Assembly: GCF_014641855.1 (NCBI RefSeq)
Contig: NZ_BMII01000005.1
Span: 1-64,000 of the forward strand
Length of the DNA stretch: 64,000 nt
Source of the DNA: Shewanella inventionis
GTDB lineage: Bacteria > Pseudomonadota > Gammaproteobacteria > Enterobacterales > Shewanellaceae
Direction of reading: 5' to 3'
Positions 1 to 8,317 of this stretch are shown piece by piece. Each line of letters starts with the position of its first letter. Position 1 is the first letter of the stretch. The notes below the pieces were generated by a model. The model ran no database searches. It was not told where the DNA came from and saw only the letters and a program-made list of their open reading frames with translations. The position numbers and the translations under genes were made by a program.

Positions 1-100
1 TCTCTATTGAGGACTCAAAAAAGGCTTTTGCATCAAACTCTTCGGCTATTGACTGTATACTAAATAAAAAAGTTAATAACAATATGGCTGATAATTTCAC
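1..100 (-). CDS. Secreted protein, N-terminal part (integron cassette ORF, cut by window edge)
   Basis: An open frame starts at a GTG (98-100) preceded by an AAGGATAGAG ribosome-binding site and runs off the left edge. The first residues read (M)KLSAILLLTFLFSIQSIA followed by EEFDAKAFF, a clear Sec signal peptide with a likely cut after SIA. It begins about 16 bases after the core of the attC site at 116-174, as expected for the next ORF in a cassette array read on the minus strand. The function cannot be told from 33 residues. Confidence 0.55.
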   Translation of the reverse strand, partial: MKLSAILLLTFLFSIQSIAEEFDAKAFFESSIE

Positions 101-115
101 AACTCTATCCTTGAT

Positions 116-174
116 AGCTAACGCCTCAAGAAGAGGCGCGCATTAGCGCGTCCTTCTTGCTTGACTTGTTATAC
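116..174 (-). other. attC recombination site (59 bp) of an integron gene cassette
   Basis: On the minus strand the site starts with the R'' box GTATAAC (174-168) and ends with the R' box GTTAGCT (122-116), matching the attC core patterns RYYYAAC and GTTRRRY with small deviations. Between them lies an imperfect hairpin, CAAGAAGGACGCG paired with CGCGCCTCTTCTTG, with extra-helical bases that make it asymmetric. The 59-bp length is typical of the classic 59-base element. The stop codon of the upstream lipoprotein ORF lies inside the site, as is common in cassettes. Confidence 0.8.
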
Positions 175-625
175 GAAAATTATCAACAATTTTACAAATC
201 TCTTCGGGAGCAACATCTGTTAAACGCTGATGTATTTCGGGAGTACTTCCCATTAATGGACCAACCATAAATACCTCAAAGTCATTTACGCCAATGTTAT
301 CTATTCGGTCTTTGATGACGTAGCCTTTTGGAACGTATTTTGTAGTACTGAAATCAACCGTACTTATTAAATGCCCATTCTCAATTTTATATCTGTTTGC
401 GTAGTAAGTGATGTCTACTTTGCCTTTTGAGTCAAACTCATAAGACAATACACATTTACGTCCATTCTCAGTGAAACCAATTTGGCTAAACCAGTAAGGG
501 TAACGGCCGTCAAATTTTAGCTCCCAAGTTCCTACTAGCTGAGAAGTACTATACTCGACATTTTTTGGTTGTGATGCACAAGAACTTAAAAACGTTGCGA
601 TTATTAATATTAACGCTGATTTCAA
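143..625 (-). CDS. Small lipoprotein of unknown function (integron cassette ORF)
   Basis: About 160 residues. I chose the TTG start at 625 because an AAGGAG lies 6 bases upstream and because the product then opens with a lipoprotein signal, LKSALILIIATFLSSC, with lipobox LSSC. A longer frame reaches position 724, but that extension lies inside the end of the insertion sequence. The mature part has a 'VGTWEL' motif near its start, reminiscent of lipocalin-like or META-type stress lipoproteins, but this is too weak to name a family. The attC site at 116-174 overlaps its 3' end, so it is the ORF of a mobile gene cassette. The insertion sequence at 648-2514 begins 23 bases upstream and may have cut it off from earlier cassettes and promoters. 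Confidence 0.7.
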   Translation of the reverse strand: MKSALILIIATFLSSCASQPKNVEYSTSQLVGTWELKFDGRYPYWFSQIGFTENGRKCVLSYEFDSKGKVDITYYANRYKIENGHLISTVDFSTTKYVPKGYVIKDRIDNIGVNDFEVFMVGPLMGSTPEIHQRLTDVAPEEICKIVDNFRITSQARRTR

Positions 626-647
626 TTGAATCTCCTTTTCGTATAAC

Positions 648-2514
648 GAGCCTGTAGAATTACTCGTTGTTAAATTTATTTTGATTAATGAATAAACAAT
701 ATCTGAGTTTATATTTTGATTCAATTATTTAGTGGTGTTTAGATTATTATTTAGCATGCAGTTTTGTTGATTTTTTTAGTGTGCTTTAGGGGGGATTGAG
801 GCCGGTTTGTAGCGTTTTTTGAGGTAAAAAGGGCTTCCCCTTCTTAGTGCATCGTGTGTTGCAACTTTTCTATGTTATGAACAAGGCAGTACAGTTGCCA
901 CTGGGCATTCACTTTGGCTTGGCCACGTAAGGTCAATTTATTCATCCCTTTGTTGACCGTAATATTGCCAAATACCGGTTCGATACAGCCCAGTCGTTTG
1001 CTATATTGCCGCCGCCCCATTGGGCTGTCTATTTTCACTTTCATCTTGTCGGTGTAACTCAGTTTTTTCCGTGAGGCATCATTTTTAAACTGCACTTGCC
1101 GACCCGTTTTTATCGGCGGTTTTCGCATGCATTGCTGTTGCAACGGACAAGTTTTACAATCTTTTAAATAACCACAGAATCGAGTGTATTCTTGGTGATA
1201 ACTTTTGACATTGATGCCGCTTCGCCACATCTCATTGCCTGCCGGACATCGGCAAGTTTGCGTTGCTTCGTCATAATGAAAATCATCTGAAGTAAACAAT
1301 CGAGGCTTGCCATTACGTCGTTTTAATCTGCGTTTTTCTTCCTCGGTTTCGTAAGTTTCACTTTCTTGAAACAACGGGTTTCGTTTTCTAAATTGATTGT
1401 CTGCGATGTAGGTATCAAAGCCACTTTGTGCCATAAATGCCAGATTAGCCTCACTGTTAAAGCCACTGTCTGCGGTAAATTTTATGGTGTGCTCGCTTGA
1501 GGGGTTAACAGGATTGAGCTTATCGAGTTGTTGTTTTAATTGCGTGACTGCTGGCTGGAGTGTTTGCTGCTCACCGACCGAACCCCACGTTTGTGCTTGT
1601 AAGATAATTTGATGTTTATCATCGTTTATCGCAATACCATTGTAGCCTTGAATGGTGCCCTTCGATGTGGTCATCTTTGCACTGTCAGGGTCGATGATAT
1701 TGCTTTTCACAGGCTTACCTTGGCTGCCTATTTTTTCTTGGTGTGATGCGAGGAATGCCGTGATTTTATCCGCACTTTTATCTAACTTTCTTTTTTGGTT
1801 TAAGTCTTGTGTGACGAGTTCTTCACTCAACCCATCTTGCGCTTGATGACGCTCAATAATGCGTTTACTTGCCCGTTCTAGTTTTGCTTTTTTACGGCCA
1901 AGTTCATCAAATGTACCACTCCATTCTTTGCTCGCATTTGACTTTAACTTACAACCATCGATGGCAAACATATTGCGGCCAATGAGCCCTTCTTCATCAC
2001 AAATCAGCAGCACTTGCGTAAATAAGGGTTCTATTTGTTCATGCATTTTAGCCACAAAACTGGCTATGGATGTGTAATGTGGCTGAACGTCACCCGCCAC
2101 GCTCATGAACAAAATATTGTTTTCACACGCCTTAGCAATGCGTCGACTGCTAATTAACCCATGCGCATACCCGAGTAAAATAATTTTGAGCATCACTGCT
2201 GGTGAATACGCTGCCGCCCCCGTTTTATCATTGTGATACCAAGCATCAAACCCCGATAAATCGAGTTTATTTTCGATAATATAACAAAGGGCATACTCGA
2301 ATGTGCCAGGCAAAATTTGCTCTGAAAAATTGATGGGAATGAATTTACTTTGGCAGGATAAGTCAGGCTTGTAGTTGGCCATAACAATTTACTGTAGGTG
2401 AATAATATCTATTAGATCACAGGCATCGACACACCGCAAGCTCAAAAAACAACCAATTTGTTTTTTAGTAAATAGACGTTAAAAACGTCTATTTTGGAGA
2501 AATTCTACAGCCTC
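648..2514 (-). mobile_element. IS1182-family insertion sequence, 1867 bp, inserted in an attC core site
   Basis: The ends are imperfect inverted repeats: GAGCCTGTAGAATTACTCG from 648 inward and GAGGCTGTAGAATTTCTCC from 2514 inward (16 of 19 identical). The trinucleotide AAC lies directly outside both ends (645-647 and 2515-2517) and may be a short target duplication or pre-existing bases. The element carries one intact transposase gene. Joining the flanks rebuilds a continuous attC R' box reading GCGTTATAC on the minus strand, directly followed by the lipoprotein cassette start. The exact ends are inferred from the sequence, not from a reference IS. Confidence 0.75.
844..2382 (-). CDS. IS1182-family transposase
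   Basis: 512 residues, a full length for this family. The N-terminal third is the DUF772-like segment (SPAVMLKIILLGYAHGL, SSRRIAKACENNILFM). A DDE catalytic domain follows, with the first Asp in MFAIDGCKLKSNAS (about residue 142), the second in FTADSGFN (about 303) and the later Glu in the C-terminal part. A Cys-rich segment (about residues 380-420, CRCPAGN ... CKTCPLQQQC) is typical of IS1182-type transposases. The gene is intact and flanked by terminal inverted repeats, so the element may be active. It catalyses cut-and-paste or copy-type movement of its own element. Confidence 0.9.
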   Translation of the reverse strand: MANYKPDLSCQSKFIPINFSEQILPGTFEYALCYIIENKLDLSGFDAWYHNDKTGAAAYSPAVMLKIILLGYAHGLISSRRIAKACENNILFMSVAGDVQPHYTSIASFVAKMHEQIEPLFTQVLLICDEEGLIGRNMFAIDGCKLKSNASKEWSGTFDELGRKKAKLERASKRIIERHQAQDGLSEELVTQDLNQKRKLDKSADKITAFLASHQEKIGSQGKPVKSNIIDPDSAKMTTSKGTIQGYNGIAINDDKHQIILQAQTWGSVGEQQTLQPAVTQLKQQLDKLNPVNPSSEHTIKFTADSGFNSEANLAFMAQSGFDTYIADNQFRKRNPLFQESETYETEEEKRRLKRRNGKPRLFTSDDFHYDEATQTCRCPAGNEMWRSGINVKSYHQEYTRFCGYLKDCKTCPLQQQCMRKPPIKTGRQVQFKNDASRKKLSYTDKMKVKIDSPMGRRQYSKRLGCIEPVFGNITVNKGMNKLTLRGQAKVNAQWQLYCLVHNIEKLQHTMH

Positions 2515-2628
2515 AACGCCCGCCTAAGCGGCAATTTAACAATGGGCTAAAATTATTGAGCGCAGCGACAATAGCCCATTGTTAATTGTCCGAGCGAGTT
2601 TACGAGCAAATTCAGGCGCTTGTTATAT
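2515..2628 (-). other. attC recombination site (about 114 bp here), interrupted at its R' core by the IS
   Basis: On the minus strand it opens with the R'' box ATATAAC (2628-2622) followed by AAGCGCC. A perfect 14-bp stem (TTAACAATGGGCTA with its complement) follows, and it closes with GCTTAGGCGGGCGTT. The last GTT is where the insertion sequence begins. The missing ATAC of the R' box is found at 644-641 on the other side of the element. The stop codon of the 2623-3111 ORF lies in the R'' box, a standard cassette arrangement. Confidence 0.8.
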
Positions 2629-3111
2629 TTTGTTTAATGATTCGCATAACTCAAAATAACTTCTATCTTCAGTTATTGAAAGCGAACCGTCAGCATACAC
2701 CTTAATTAATTTACTATTTGGGACATACTCAGCTCTACCATTACAATCAAACTTATTTGGAGCTCCGTAATAGATATTAAACTCAAAATATTTAGGACTG
2801 CCATCTTCATTCAAAGCAGAATCTTTTATAATAAATTCAATATCTTTTACTTGTACTGACGTCTCTTTTTTTAACGCCTCAATATTTGGAGTTATCCAAC
2901 CATGGTTAGCTGTAGAAATTCTTAGCTTTTTAAGCGTTCTGGATGAATCAGTTGTTGGGTAGAACTCTAATTTTGTCGCCCCGAATGGATACGGTATATT
3001 CACCTCATAGGTGATTTTACTCGGTGGCAAAAACTTAAAATTCAATTGAACACTTGCATTAAGTGCTCCTGAAAAAATAATTAAAAATGCAATTAAAACT
3101 CGATTTATCAT
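2623..3111 (-). CDS. Secreted protein of unknown function (integron cassette ORF)
   Basis: 162 residues with a Sec signal peptide, MINRVLIAFLIIFSGALNA, then a mature domain rich in beta-strand-like segments with only two Cys (DCNGRA and ELCESL) that might form a disulfide. No family recognised. No good ribosome-binding site precedes the ATG. Instead a GTTATAT attC/attI-like core box (3122-3116) ends five bases upstream, the usual very short leader of cassette ORFs. The attC at 2515-2628 starts at its stop codon. Its low GC content resembles the other cassette ORFs and differs from the genes beyond 4.2 kb. Confidence 0.65.
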   Translation of the reverse strand: MINRVLIAFLIIFSGALNASVQLNFKFLPPSKITYEVNIPYPFGATKLEFYPTTDSSRTLKKLRISTANHGWITPNIEALKKETSVQVKDIEFIIKDSALNEDGSPKYFEFNIYYGAPNKFDCNGRAEYVPNSKLIKVYADGSLSITEDRSYFELCESLNKI

Positions 3112-3584
3112 AAAAATATAACAGCTTATTGAAGGGCAAATGAAAATTAAAGTCGCCCTTTAACTTATTGATTATTAACATCCTACATTTGCTATCTTAT
3201 TGAAGCAAAGCAATTAATTGTGCCTAACAGACAAAAACAAACCGAGCTTGCGCGTAAAGTAGAATTTTGGCTCAGTACACTAAAAATTAAATCCAATAAA
3301 ATCAGATGATTACGGTTTTTCTATTTTTAATACGATACAACTAAAGAACGATTTTAAATCGTTTTTTAGTTGTAAATCGATGAAATCCCATTATAACTGT
3401 ACATAAAAACAGTGCGTATCATATAAAAGTGTCCCAGTTGATTTTATCTTTCACTCTTTTGGCTTTTTCACATGCGCAGCATGTGGCTGTTGGGGTTAAG
3501 GGTTTCCTCCTTGCCCGAGTTTATCTCTCATTGAAATGCACCTTGGTACAGAAATGATCAAACTTTAAGATAAACGCACAGATA
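3112..3584. other. Non-coding stretch at the right end of the cassette region
   Basis: No credible gene. At 3116-3122 there is a GTTATAT-like core box on the minus strand. At 3135-3165 a short hairpin (AAGGGC ... GCCCTT) could belong to a degenerate attC or be a terminator. An 18-bp inverted repeat lies at 3337-3373. No integron integrase gene is present, although a cassette array read leftwards would normally have its integrase on this side. Confidence 0.5.
3337..3373. repeat. 18-bp inverted repeat
   Basis: ACAACTAAAGAACGATTT (3337-3354) faces AAATCGTTTTTTAGTTGT (3356-3373): 17 of 18 positions pair, with a one-base loop. It could form a strong cruciform or hairpin. There is no GC-rich stem with a clean U-tract, so a terminator role is uncertain. 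Confidence 0.6.
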
Positions 3585-4142
3585 GCCGAGCTTACAAGGA
3601 TGTACAAGCTGCGTGTCACAGAAGAGTTTGAACTCGAGGTGATTCAACCGCATCCATAAACTAATATTTAGCGACACATCTGTGCCAATACACAGCAAGC
3701 AACGAAAAAATAGAGCCTCGGGTGCAAGCGCAGCTGTGACCGTCCATGACATGGACGTCATGGCCGAGCTTACAAGGATGTACTTGCAGCGTGTCACAGA
3801 AGTGTTTGATCACGAGGTGATTCAGCCACATCAATGAGCCAAAATTTAGCGACGCATCTGTGCCAATACAATGCCAGCAACGAAGAAATCGAATCTCGGG
3901 TGCAAGCGCGGCTGTGACCGTCCATGACATGGACGTCATGGCCGAGCTTACAGGGATGTACTTGCAGCGTGTCACAGAAGAGTTTGCACTTGAGGTAACT
4001 CTGCCGCATCCATGAACTAATATTTAGCTACACATCAATCCGATACACCACCAGCAACGCACAGATAGCCGAGCTTACAAGGATGTACTTGCAGCGTGTC
4101 ACTGAAGTGTTTGCATTTGAGGTGACTCAGCCGCATCCATGC
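3585..4142. repeat. Tandem array of a ~178-bp non-coding repeat (four units, two full)
   Basis: Units begin at 3585, 3763, 3941 and 4068, each with GCCGAGCTTACAAGGATGTA or a close variant, followed by a conserved GCGTGTCAC(A/T)GAAG. Units one and two are 178 bp long, unit three is 127 bp, and the last stops after about 75 bp at GCATCCATG. The full units end with a palindromic hairpin, CGTCCATGACATGGACG. The phrase CGCACAGATAGCC precedes both the first and the last unit. The short open frames across it (such as the frames reading MTSMSWTVTAALAPE) repeat with the DNA and have no ribosome-binding sites, so I treat the array as non-coding. Confidence 0.8.
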
Positions 4143-4195
4143 TAGATCAATATCAACAATCCCTTTGTCTTTTGATTTTCTTACAAATAGCCAAA

Positions 4196-5773
4196 CTACA
4201 CTATCGGTTGAAACGCAGTTAACGAATCGAGCATAGTGGCATTACCTAATCCTTGCCCTGGTGCAACAGAGGTAAATTGGCCTTGTTCACCGTGTAGTGC
4301 CATGTAATTAAGCAGTACCGTTTCCACTAACAAATTCACGTTATTAGCAGACGGTGCCGACGCGGTATCAACAGAGGCATCAGATCGCATAAAACCAATC
4401 TGTTGTTTTTGGGCCATTTGATCGGCAGTCCCGCCCATTAACTGCGGCTTACCTGAAGGGCTATACACCAAAAAGAATGAGGCTCCCGTTGACGAATTAT
4501 CGCCTGTCCATTCACCTTTACCGCGCCCTTCCATCGAGTCATCAATACGGCCATTACTTGAAACTGAGCCATCACTGAATACATATAACATTAACGGCAT
4601 ATTACGACGTGAAGCATACTCTAAACATGCACCCATACAGCGCCCAGCACGTAAATCACGTAACTCACCTGTTGCACGCTCGCCAGTGTGATAATCAAAC
4701 CCGCCCATGGTCACGGTACCAGCGCCAGAGAAGCCATTCACCACTAGTTTCATGATGGACGCGGTTTTTTGAAACTCTGATTCTGAATCAAACTCATTAA
4801 TACCAAAAATACCACCAGGGCCAACAATATCAGGGTCTAATAACGGATTTAAGGTTGAAGGATCACCAAAGCGATCTGCTAAATCAGCACTTTTCACATA
4901 GCCACAATTAACCAGATCTTTAATCACATCATCACGTGTGACCTGGGTATTCACCGCCGCCATTTTTTGCGCGCTAATACGTTGAATGCTTTCCATTACC
5001 GCCACAGCGTCACGTTGCGACAATAAACTGAATAAGTCCCCCACATCCACCAAACCTGTCACGTCTGACGGACGGTCAATTTTAGTTGGCCGCTTACTTA
5101 AATCGATAAAGCTTGTGGGCGCCATTGAATTACCGCCCGAATCTGAATTGCGCGAGCCCACCAACGGCATTAACGAACCATTCGCGCCCGCCGCTGCAAT
5201 GGCATACATAGGGTTATGTGGGTTATTGCCCGTGTCGTTGTCTGAACGATTAGGGATCACGGCACCATTTATGCGCGATGCCGTATCAGGAGACACTTTT
5301 TCTAAAATACCACGTAAAAACGCCGAGTCAGAATGAAATGCTAAGCCTAAGTCAGTATTAATAAAATCAGACATACCTGCATTTGGATTAGCGATAGAGG
5401 GCGCCATATCACCGGGTAAGCCTAGCTTGTTATAACCCGCTGTAGATAGAAAATCTTGCTGACCGCCAGCACCGCCAACTAATACGTTAGAACCTGCAAT
5501 ATTGGCACCGCCCGCTAAATCAAAACTAATAAACGGAATTTTGCCTGCCCCCTGCACGCTAATACCACAGGAGCCCCTTAATGCCTCAAGATCTGGCGAT
5601 AAAGCGGCATGAGCATTGTTAGGGCTAGCAAACATGCTAAACAAAGATAAGCCCGCCACAGCGGCACCGCCTTTGTATAAGCCCGTTGAAATAAACTCAC
5701 GACGAGTCATCGGTTTACGGTGATCAGCAAACAACAATGGACTGTCTGGGTGAAAATGCTTTGGTCTAGTCAT
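4196..5773 (-). CDS. DUF1501-family protein with Tat-like signal
   Basis: 525 residues. The N-terminus has a twin-arginine motif, TRREFI (Arg24-Arg25), then a hydrophobic stretch (AAVAGLSLFSMFASPNNAHA), so export through the Tat system to the periplasm is likely. The rest matches the DUF1501 type, related in fold to alkaline phosphatase/sulfatase-like proteins, with GGFDYHTGERATGELRDLRA as a typical segment. DUF1501 proteins often sit next to secreted cytochrome-like proteins, as here: the two genes upstream (5877-8315 and 8318-9586) carry CxxCH motifs. AAGGAAACAACA precedes the ATG. The substrate is unknown. It is the last gene of a three-gene minus-strand operon. Confidence 0.8.
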   Translation of the reverse strand: MTRPKHFHPDSPLLFADHRKPMTRREFISTGLYKGGAAVAGLSLFSMFASPNNAHAALSPDLEALRGSCGISVQGAGKIPFISFDLAGGANIAGSNVLVGGAGGQQDFLSTAGYNKLGLPGDMAPSIANPNAGMSDFINTDLGLAFHSDSAFLRGILEKVSPDTASRINGAVIPNRSDNDTGNNPHNPMYAIAAAGANGSLMPLVGSRNSDSGGNSMAPTSFIDLSKRPTKIDRPSDVTGLVDVGDLFSLLSQRDAVAVMESIQRISAQKMAAVNTQVTRDDVIKDLVNCGYVKSADLADRFGDPSTLNPLLDPDIVGPGGIFGINEFDSESEFQKTASIMKLVVNGFSGAGTVTMGGFDYHTGERATGELRDLRAGRCMGACLEYASRRNMPLMLYVFSDGSVSSNGRIDDSMEGRGKGEWTGDNSSTGASFFLVYSPSGKPQLMGGTADQMAQKQQIGFMRSDASVDTASAPSANNVNLLVETVLLNYMALHGEQGQFTSVAPGQGLGNATMLDSLTAFQPIV

Positions 5774-5876
5774 TGTTGTTTCCTTGTTGTATCGGTTTTA
5801 CACTCACATCGGCTGCGAATATCAATGGCGGTAACATTAGTTGCACACTGGGTAGTAAGTATGTCATCAGCAGCTC

Positions 5877-8315
5877 CTATTGCACTAGCATCACGGCACT
5901 AGCAAGTACCGCTGCACATGTCGATTTGGCAATCGTTCTTGTGCGCTCAGCATCGCAGGTACCACTGCACACAGACAAACCAGAAACTAAGCTGTCTAGC
6001 TCGGCATAAATAGCACTTTGATTAGGCTGATTGCTCAATGATAACGGCATTAATTGATTAATTAACGGGTTCAGTAAATTGCCCCTCTGAGCAGTGCTCA
6101 ATGCCTCACCAGGCACAGCGGTAAAATCAACATCAGGGAACCAATTTCCTCGAATTGTATTATCTTCAATTGCCGAGTCGCAGTAAGCAATCGCTAATTG
6201 GGTAATACCCATCTGCTGCGCTGAAATAAAGGTTTCAATGTTTTCAATACTGGGCAGTTGACGTTTAACCAGCTCATAGGTGTCAAACACTTTAGTCGAT
6301 TGTTGAGACACTCCAGTTAATGCACTCATGCTGTGATTAATCTCAGCAAAATTACGCACACCAATTTGCGCAGACTCAGTGCTCGCAGGCACCTCTGAGG
6401 GAGTAACAAATACGCTAGGTAATACCACATTGGTATGCTCGCCTAATTGCTCAAATGTTAAGAAAAACTCGTCCTGATTAACCCCTTTTTCGAGCGCGAT
6501 AATGGTGCCAAGTGCCGAGATTGAAAAGGGCTCAGCAATGTCTTGCCCTGCCGAAAGTGACAAATCCAAATTAACATAAGACTGACCTTGCGCACTTTCT
6601 TTACCGTTAATCCCGATGCGTAATCCTTTTACGTCAAACCCGGTGCTCACAGGCGTGCCATCAATGTTGACAATGGCGGCATTACTAAACAAATAACTGT
6701 AATTATCAAACTGACTCACTTCAAACATCACGTAAGTATTAGGCAGGTCAACTAAATGGCTTATCGAGAACAGTAAAAAGAACTTTTCGCCTACACCAAC
6801 CTCATAATTTTGCTGTACTTGTTCAGATGTTAATACACGATTATATATGGCTAATAAACGAATATCGCCTTGCCACACATGTTGATTAGACGCTTCGCGG
6901 CCTAAAATGAGTGCAAAGCTGTCATCCCAGTTGGCTAATGGCGCAATATCTTCATCCACTACATCAATTAGCTGACCGTTCACATAAATACGGCGACCAT
7001 CAGTAGCGTTATAAGTCATCACCACATGTTGCAAAGTGGCTTGCAATACTTCATCGGCATCAGGGGTGCTTAATGCAGGCTCTCCATTACTGTTTGATGC
7101 GTCAGTTTGCAGCATAAAATCATAATTATAGAGTGTTTGCCCAAGGGTAAAGTTACGTGCGTCGTCGCCTGCTGAATAAGTAACGATGCGGGCTGGTCCT
7201 TCTTGAGTGACATTATTAGGCGTTACCCAAGCTTCGACCGAAAACTCCCCTGTCGCGGTAATTAAATCATGTAATTTTTTGCTGTTTGCGGTACTCGCTT
7301 GGGCTTTACCATTAGTAAACGACAACCCCCAACTACCTAGCCAGTCTACATCGCCGCTGAGGGTTAAATTAGCAGCAGGAGAGATGCCCGATGTATCATA
7401 TGCAATGGTGCCCTCACCCGTTTTAAATTGATAAAGTGCAATCACGTCGGTTTCAAAACGCCCACCGCTTGATGCAGTAATACCGTCGGTTAAACGCAAC
7501 GATTTAGATACCACCATATCAGGCGAGACTTCATCAAGCTCAATGCCATCACTCAAAGCCATAATGGCATCGCGCATTTCAATACTGTCGTCGACACATT
7601 GACTCCAACAATTATGAAACTCAGATCCTAAACGCACAACAAGCCTTGATAAGGCCGGCTCATCTAAGTTAATGACGCTTTTTGCCGCTTCATAAGCCAC
7701 ATCAATGTCATTACTGGCAAAAAACGGCGACTGTGCAGCTGGCACACCTTCGTTATGGCAAGAGACACAATATTGATTCAGCAGTGGGTAAACATGCTGA
7801 CTAAACAAACTACTGTCATCTGGAAAGCTTTTGCTCGCACCGGGGTCGCGAATAACCGGTGCGGTTAACTCAATGGTATTAGCCGTACTGACACGCTCGT
7901 CGGCCCACAATTTTATCCATTGAGTCATGGTTTCGCCACAAGCAGAGTCACTGGCAAGCCAGCAATTATGGCCACCTGCAACCTTAGTCACCAAACGCGA
8001 CACTTTAGGGTCGGTTAAATCAACTAAAGGGTTTGTTGCTGCATAAGCATCGTTAACATCATTACGGCTAGCAAAATAAGGCGCCTGACTACCTTCAGTG
8101 TGGCAAGCTCCGCATTTATCTTGCGTGGAAATATTGTCCCAAAGCGAAGATTTGTATTTTTGAATATCGGCCGTTGCCGCTGCAGGCCCGGTATACACAT
8201 CAGATGTAGGAGTTTGCTCAGTTGGCGGATTTTCTTCAACATCACCACCACCACAGGCACTTAAGCCCAAAAACAATGAGACAAAAACAAGGCGTTTAAA
8301 CAGTAAATGCTTCAT
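5877..8315 (-). CDS. CxxCH lipoprotein with LamG-like domain
   Basis: 812 residues. The lipoprotein signal MKHLLFKRLVFVSLFLGLSAC places it in the envelope. Two haem-binding motifs are visible, CGACH (68-72) and CVSCH (183-187), each followed by a similar segment ending in HNCW. This suggests two duplicated cytochrome-like modules in the first 260 residues. Residues about 290-490 look like a concanavalin/LamG fold (FSVEAWVTPNN, GRRIYVNGQLID, ILGREASNQHVWQGDIR), which often binds carbohydrate. The remaining C-terminal part is unassigned. GGGAGAATAAAC precedes the ATG and only two bases separate it from the upstream gene, so they are co-transcribed. Likely a periplasmic redox or scaffold protein; the exact role is unknown. 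Confidence 0.75.
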   Translation of the reverse strand: MKHLLFKRLVFVSLFLGLSACGGGDVEENPPTEQTPTSDVYTGPAAATADIQKYKSSLWDNISTQDKCGACHTEGSQAPYFASRNDVNDAYAATNPLVDLTDPKVSRLVTKVAGGHNCWLASDSACGETMTQWIKLWADERVSTANTIELTAPVIRDPGASKSFPDDSSLFSQHVYPLLNQYCVSCHNEGVPAAQSPFFASNDIDVAYEAAKSVINLDEPALSRLVVRLGSEFHNCWSQCVDDSIEMRDAIMALSDGIELDEVSPDMVVSKSLRLTDGITASSGGRFETDVIALYQFKTGEGTIAYDTSGISPAANLTLSGDVDWLGSWGLSFTNGKAQASTANSKKLHDLITATGEFSVEAWVTPNNVTQEGPARIVTYSAGDDARNFTLGQTLYNYDFMLQTDASNSNGEPALSTPDADEVLQATLQHVVMTYNATDGRRIYVNGQLIDVVDEDIAPLANWDDSFALILGREASNQHVWQGDIRLLAIYNRVLTSEQVQQNYEVGVGEKFFLLFSISHLVDLPNTYVMFEVSQFDNYSYLFSNAAIVNIDGTPVSTGFDVKGLRIGINGKESAQGQSYVNLDLSLSAGQDIAEPFSISALGTIIALEKGVNQDEFFLTFEQLGEHTNVVLPSVFVTPSEVPASTESAQIGVRNFAEINHSMSALTGVSQQSTKVFDTYELVKRQLPSIENIETFISAQQMGITQLAIAYCDSAIEDNTIRGNWFPDVDFTAVPGEALSTAQRGNLLNPLINQLMPLSLSNQPNQSAIYAELDSLVSGLSVCSGTCDAERTRTIAKSTCAAVLASAVMLVQ

Positions 8316-8317
8316 GT

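Noticed and set aside
641..674. Short AACGAG...CTCGTT inverted repeat looking like a tiny attC site
   Set aside because: It is better explained as the left end of the IS1182 element (inverted repeat beginning at 648) joined to the remnant of the attC core.
3558..4009. Overlapping short open frames on the minus strand with similar sequences
   Set aside because: They follow the DNA repeat period, lack ribosome-binding sites and look like by-products of the 178-bp repeats.
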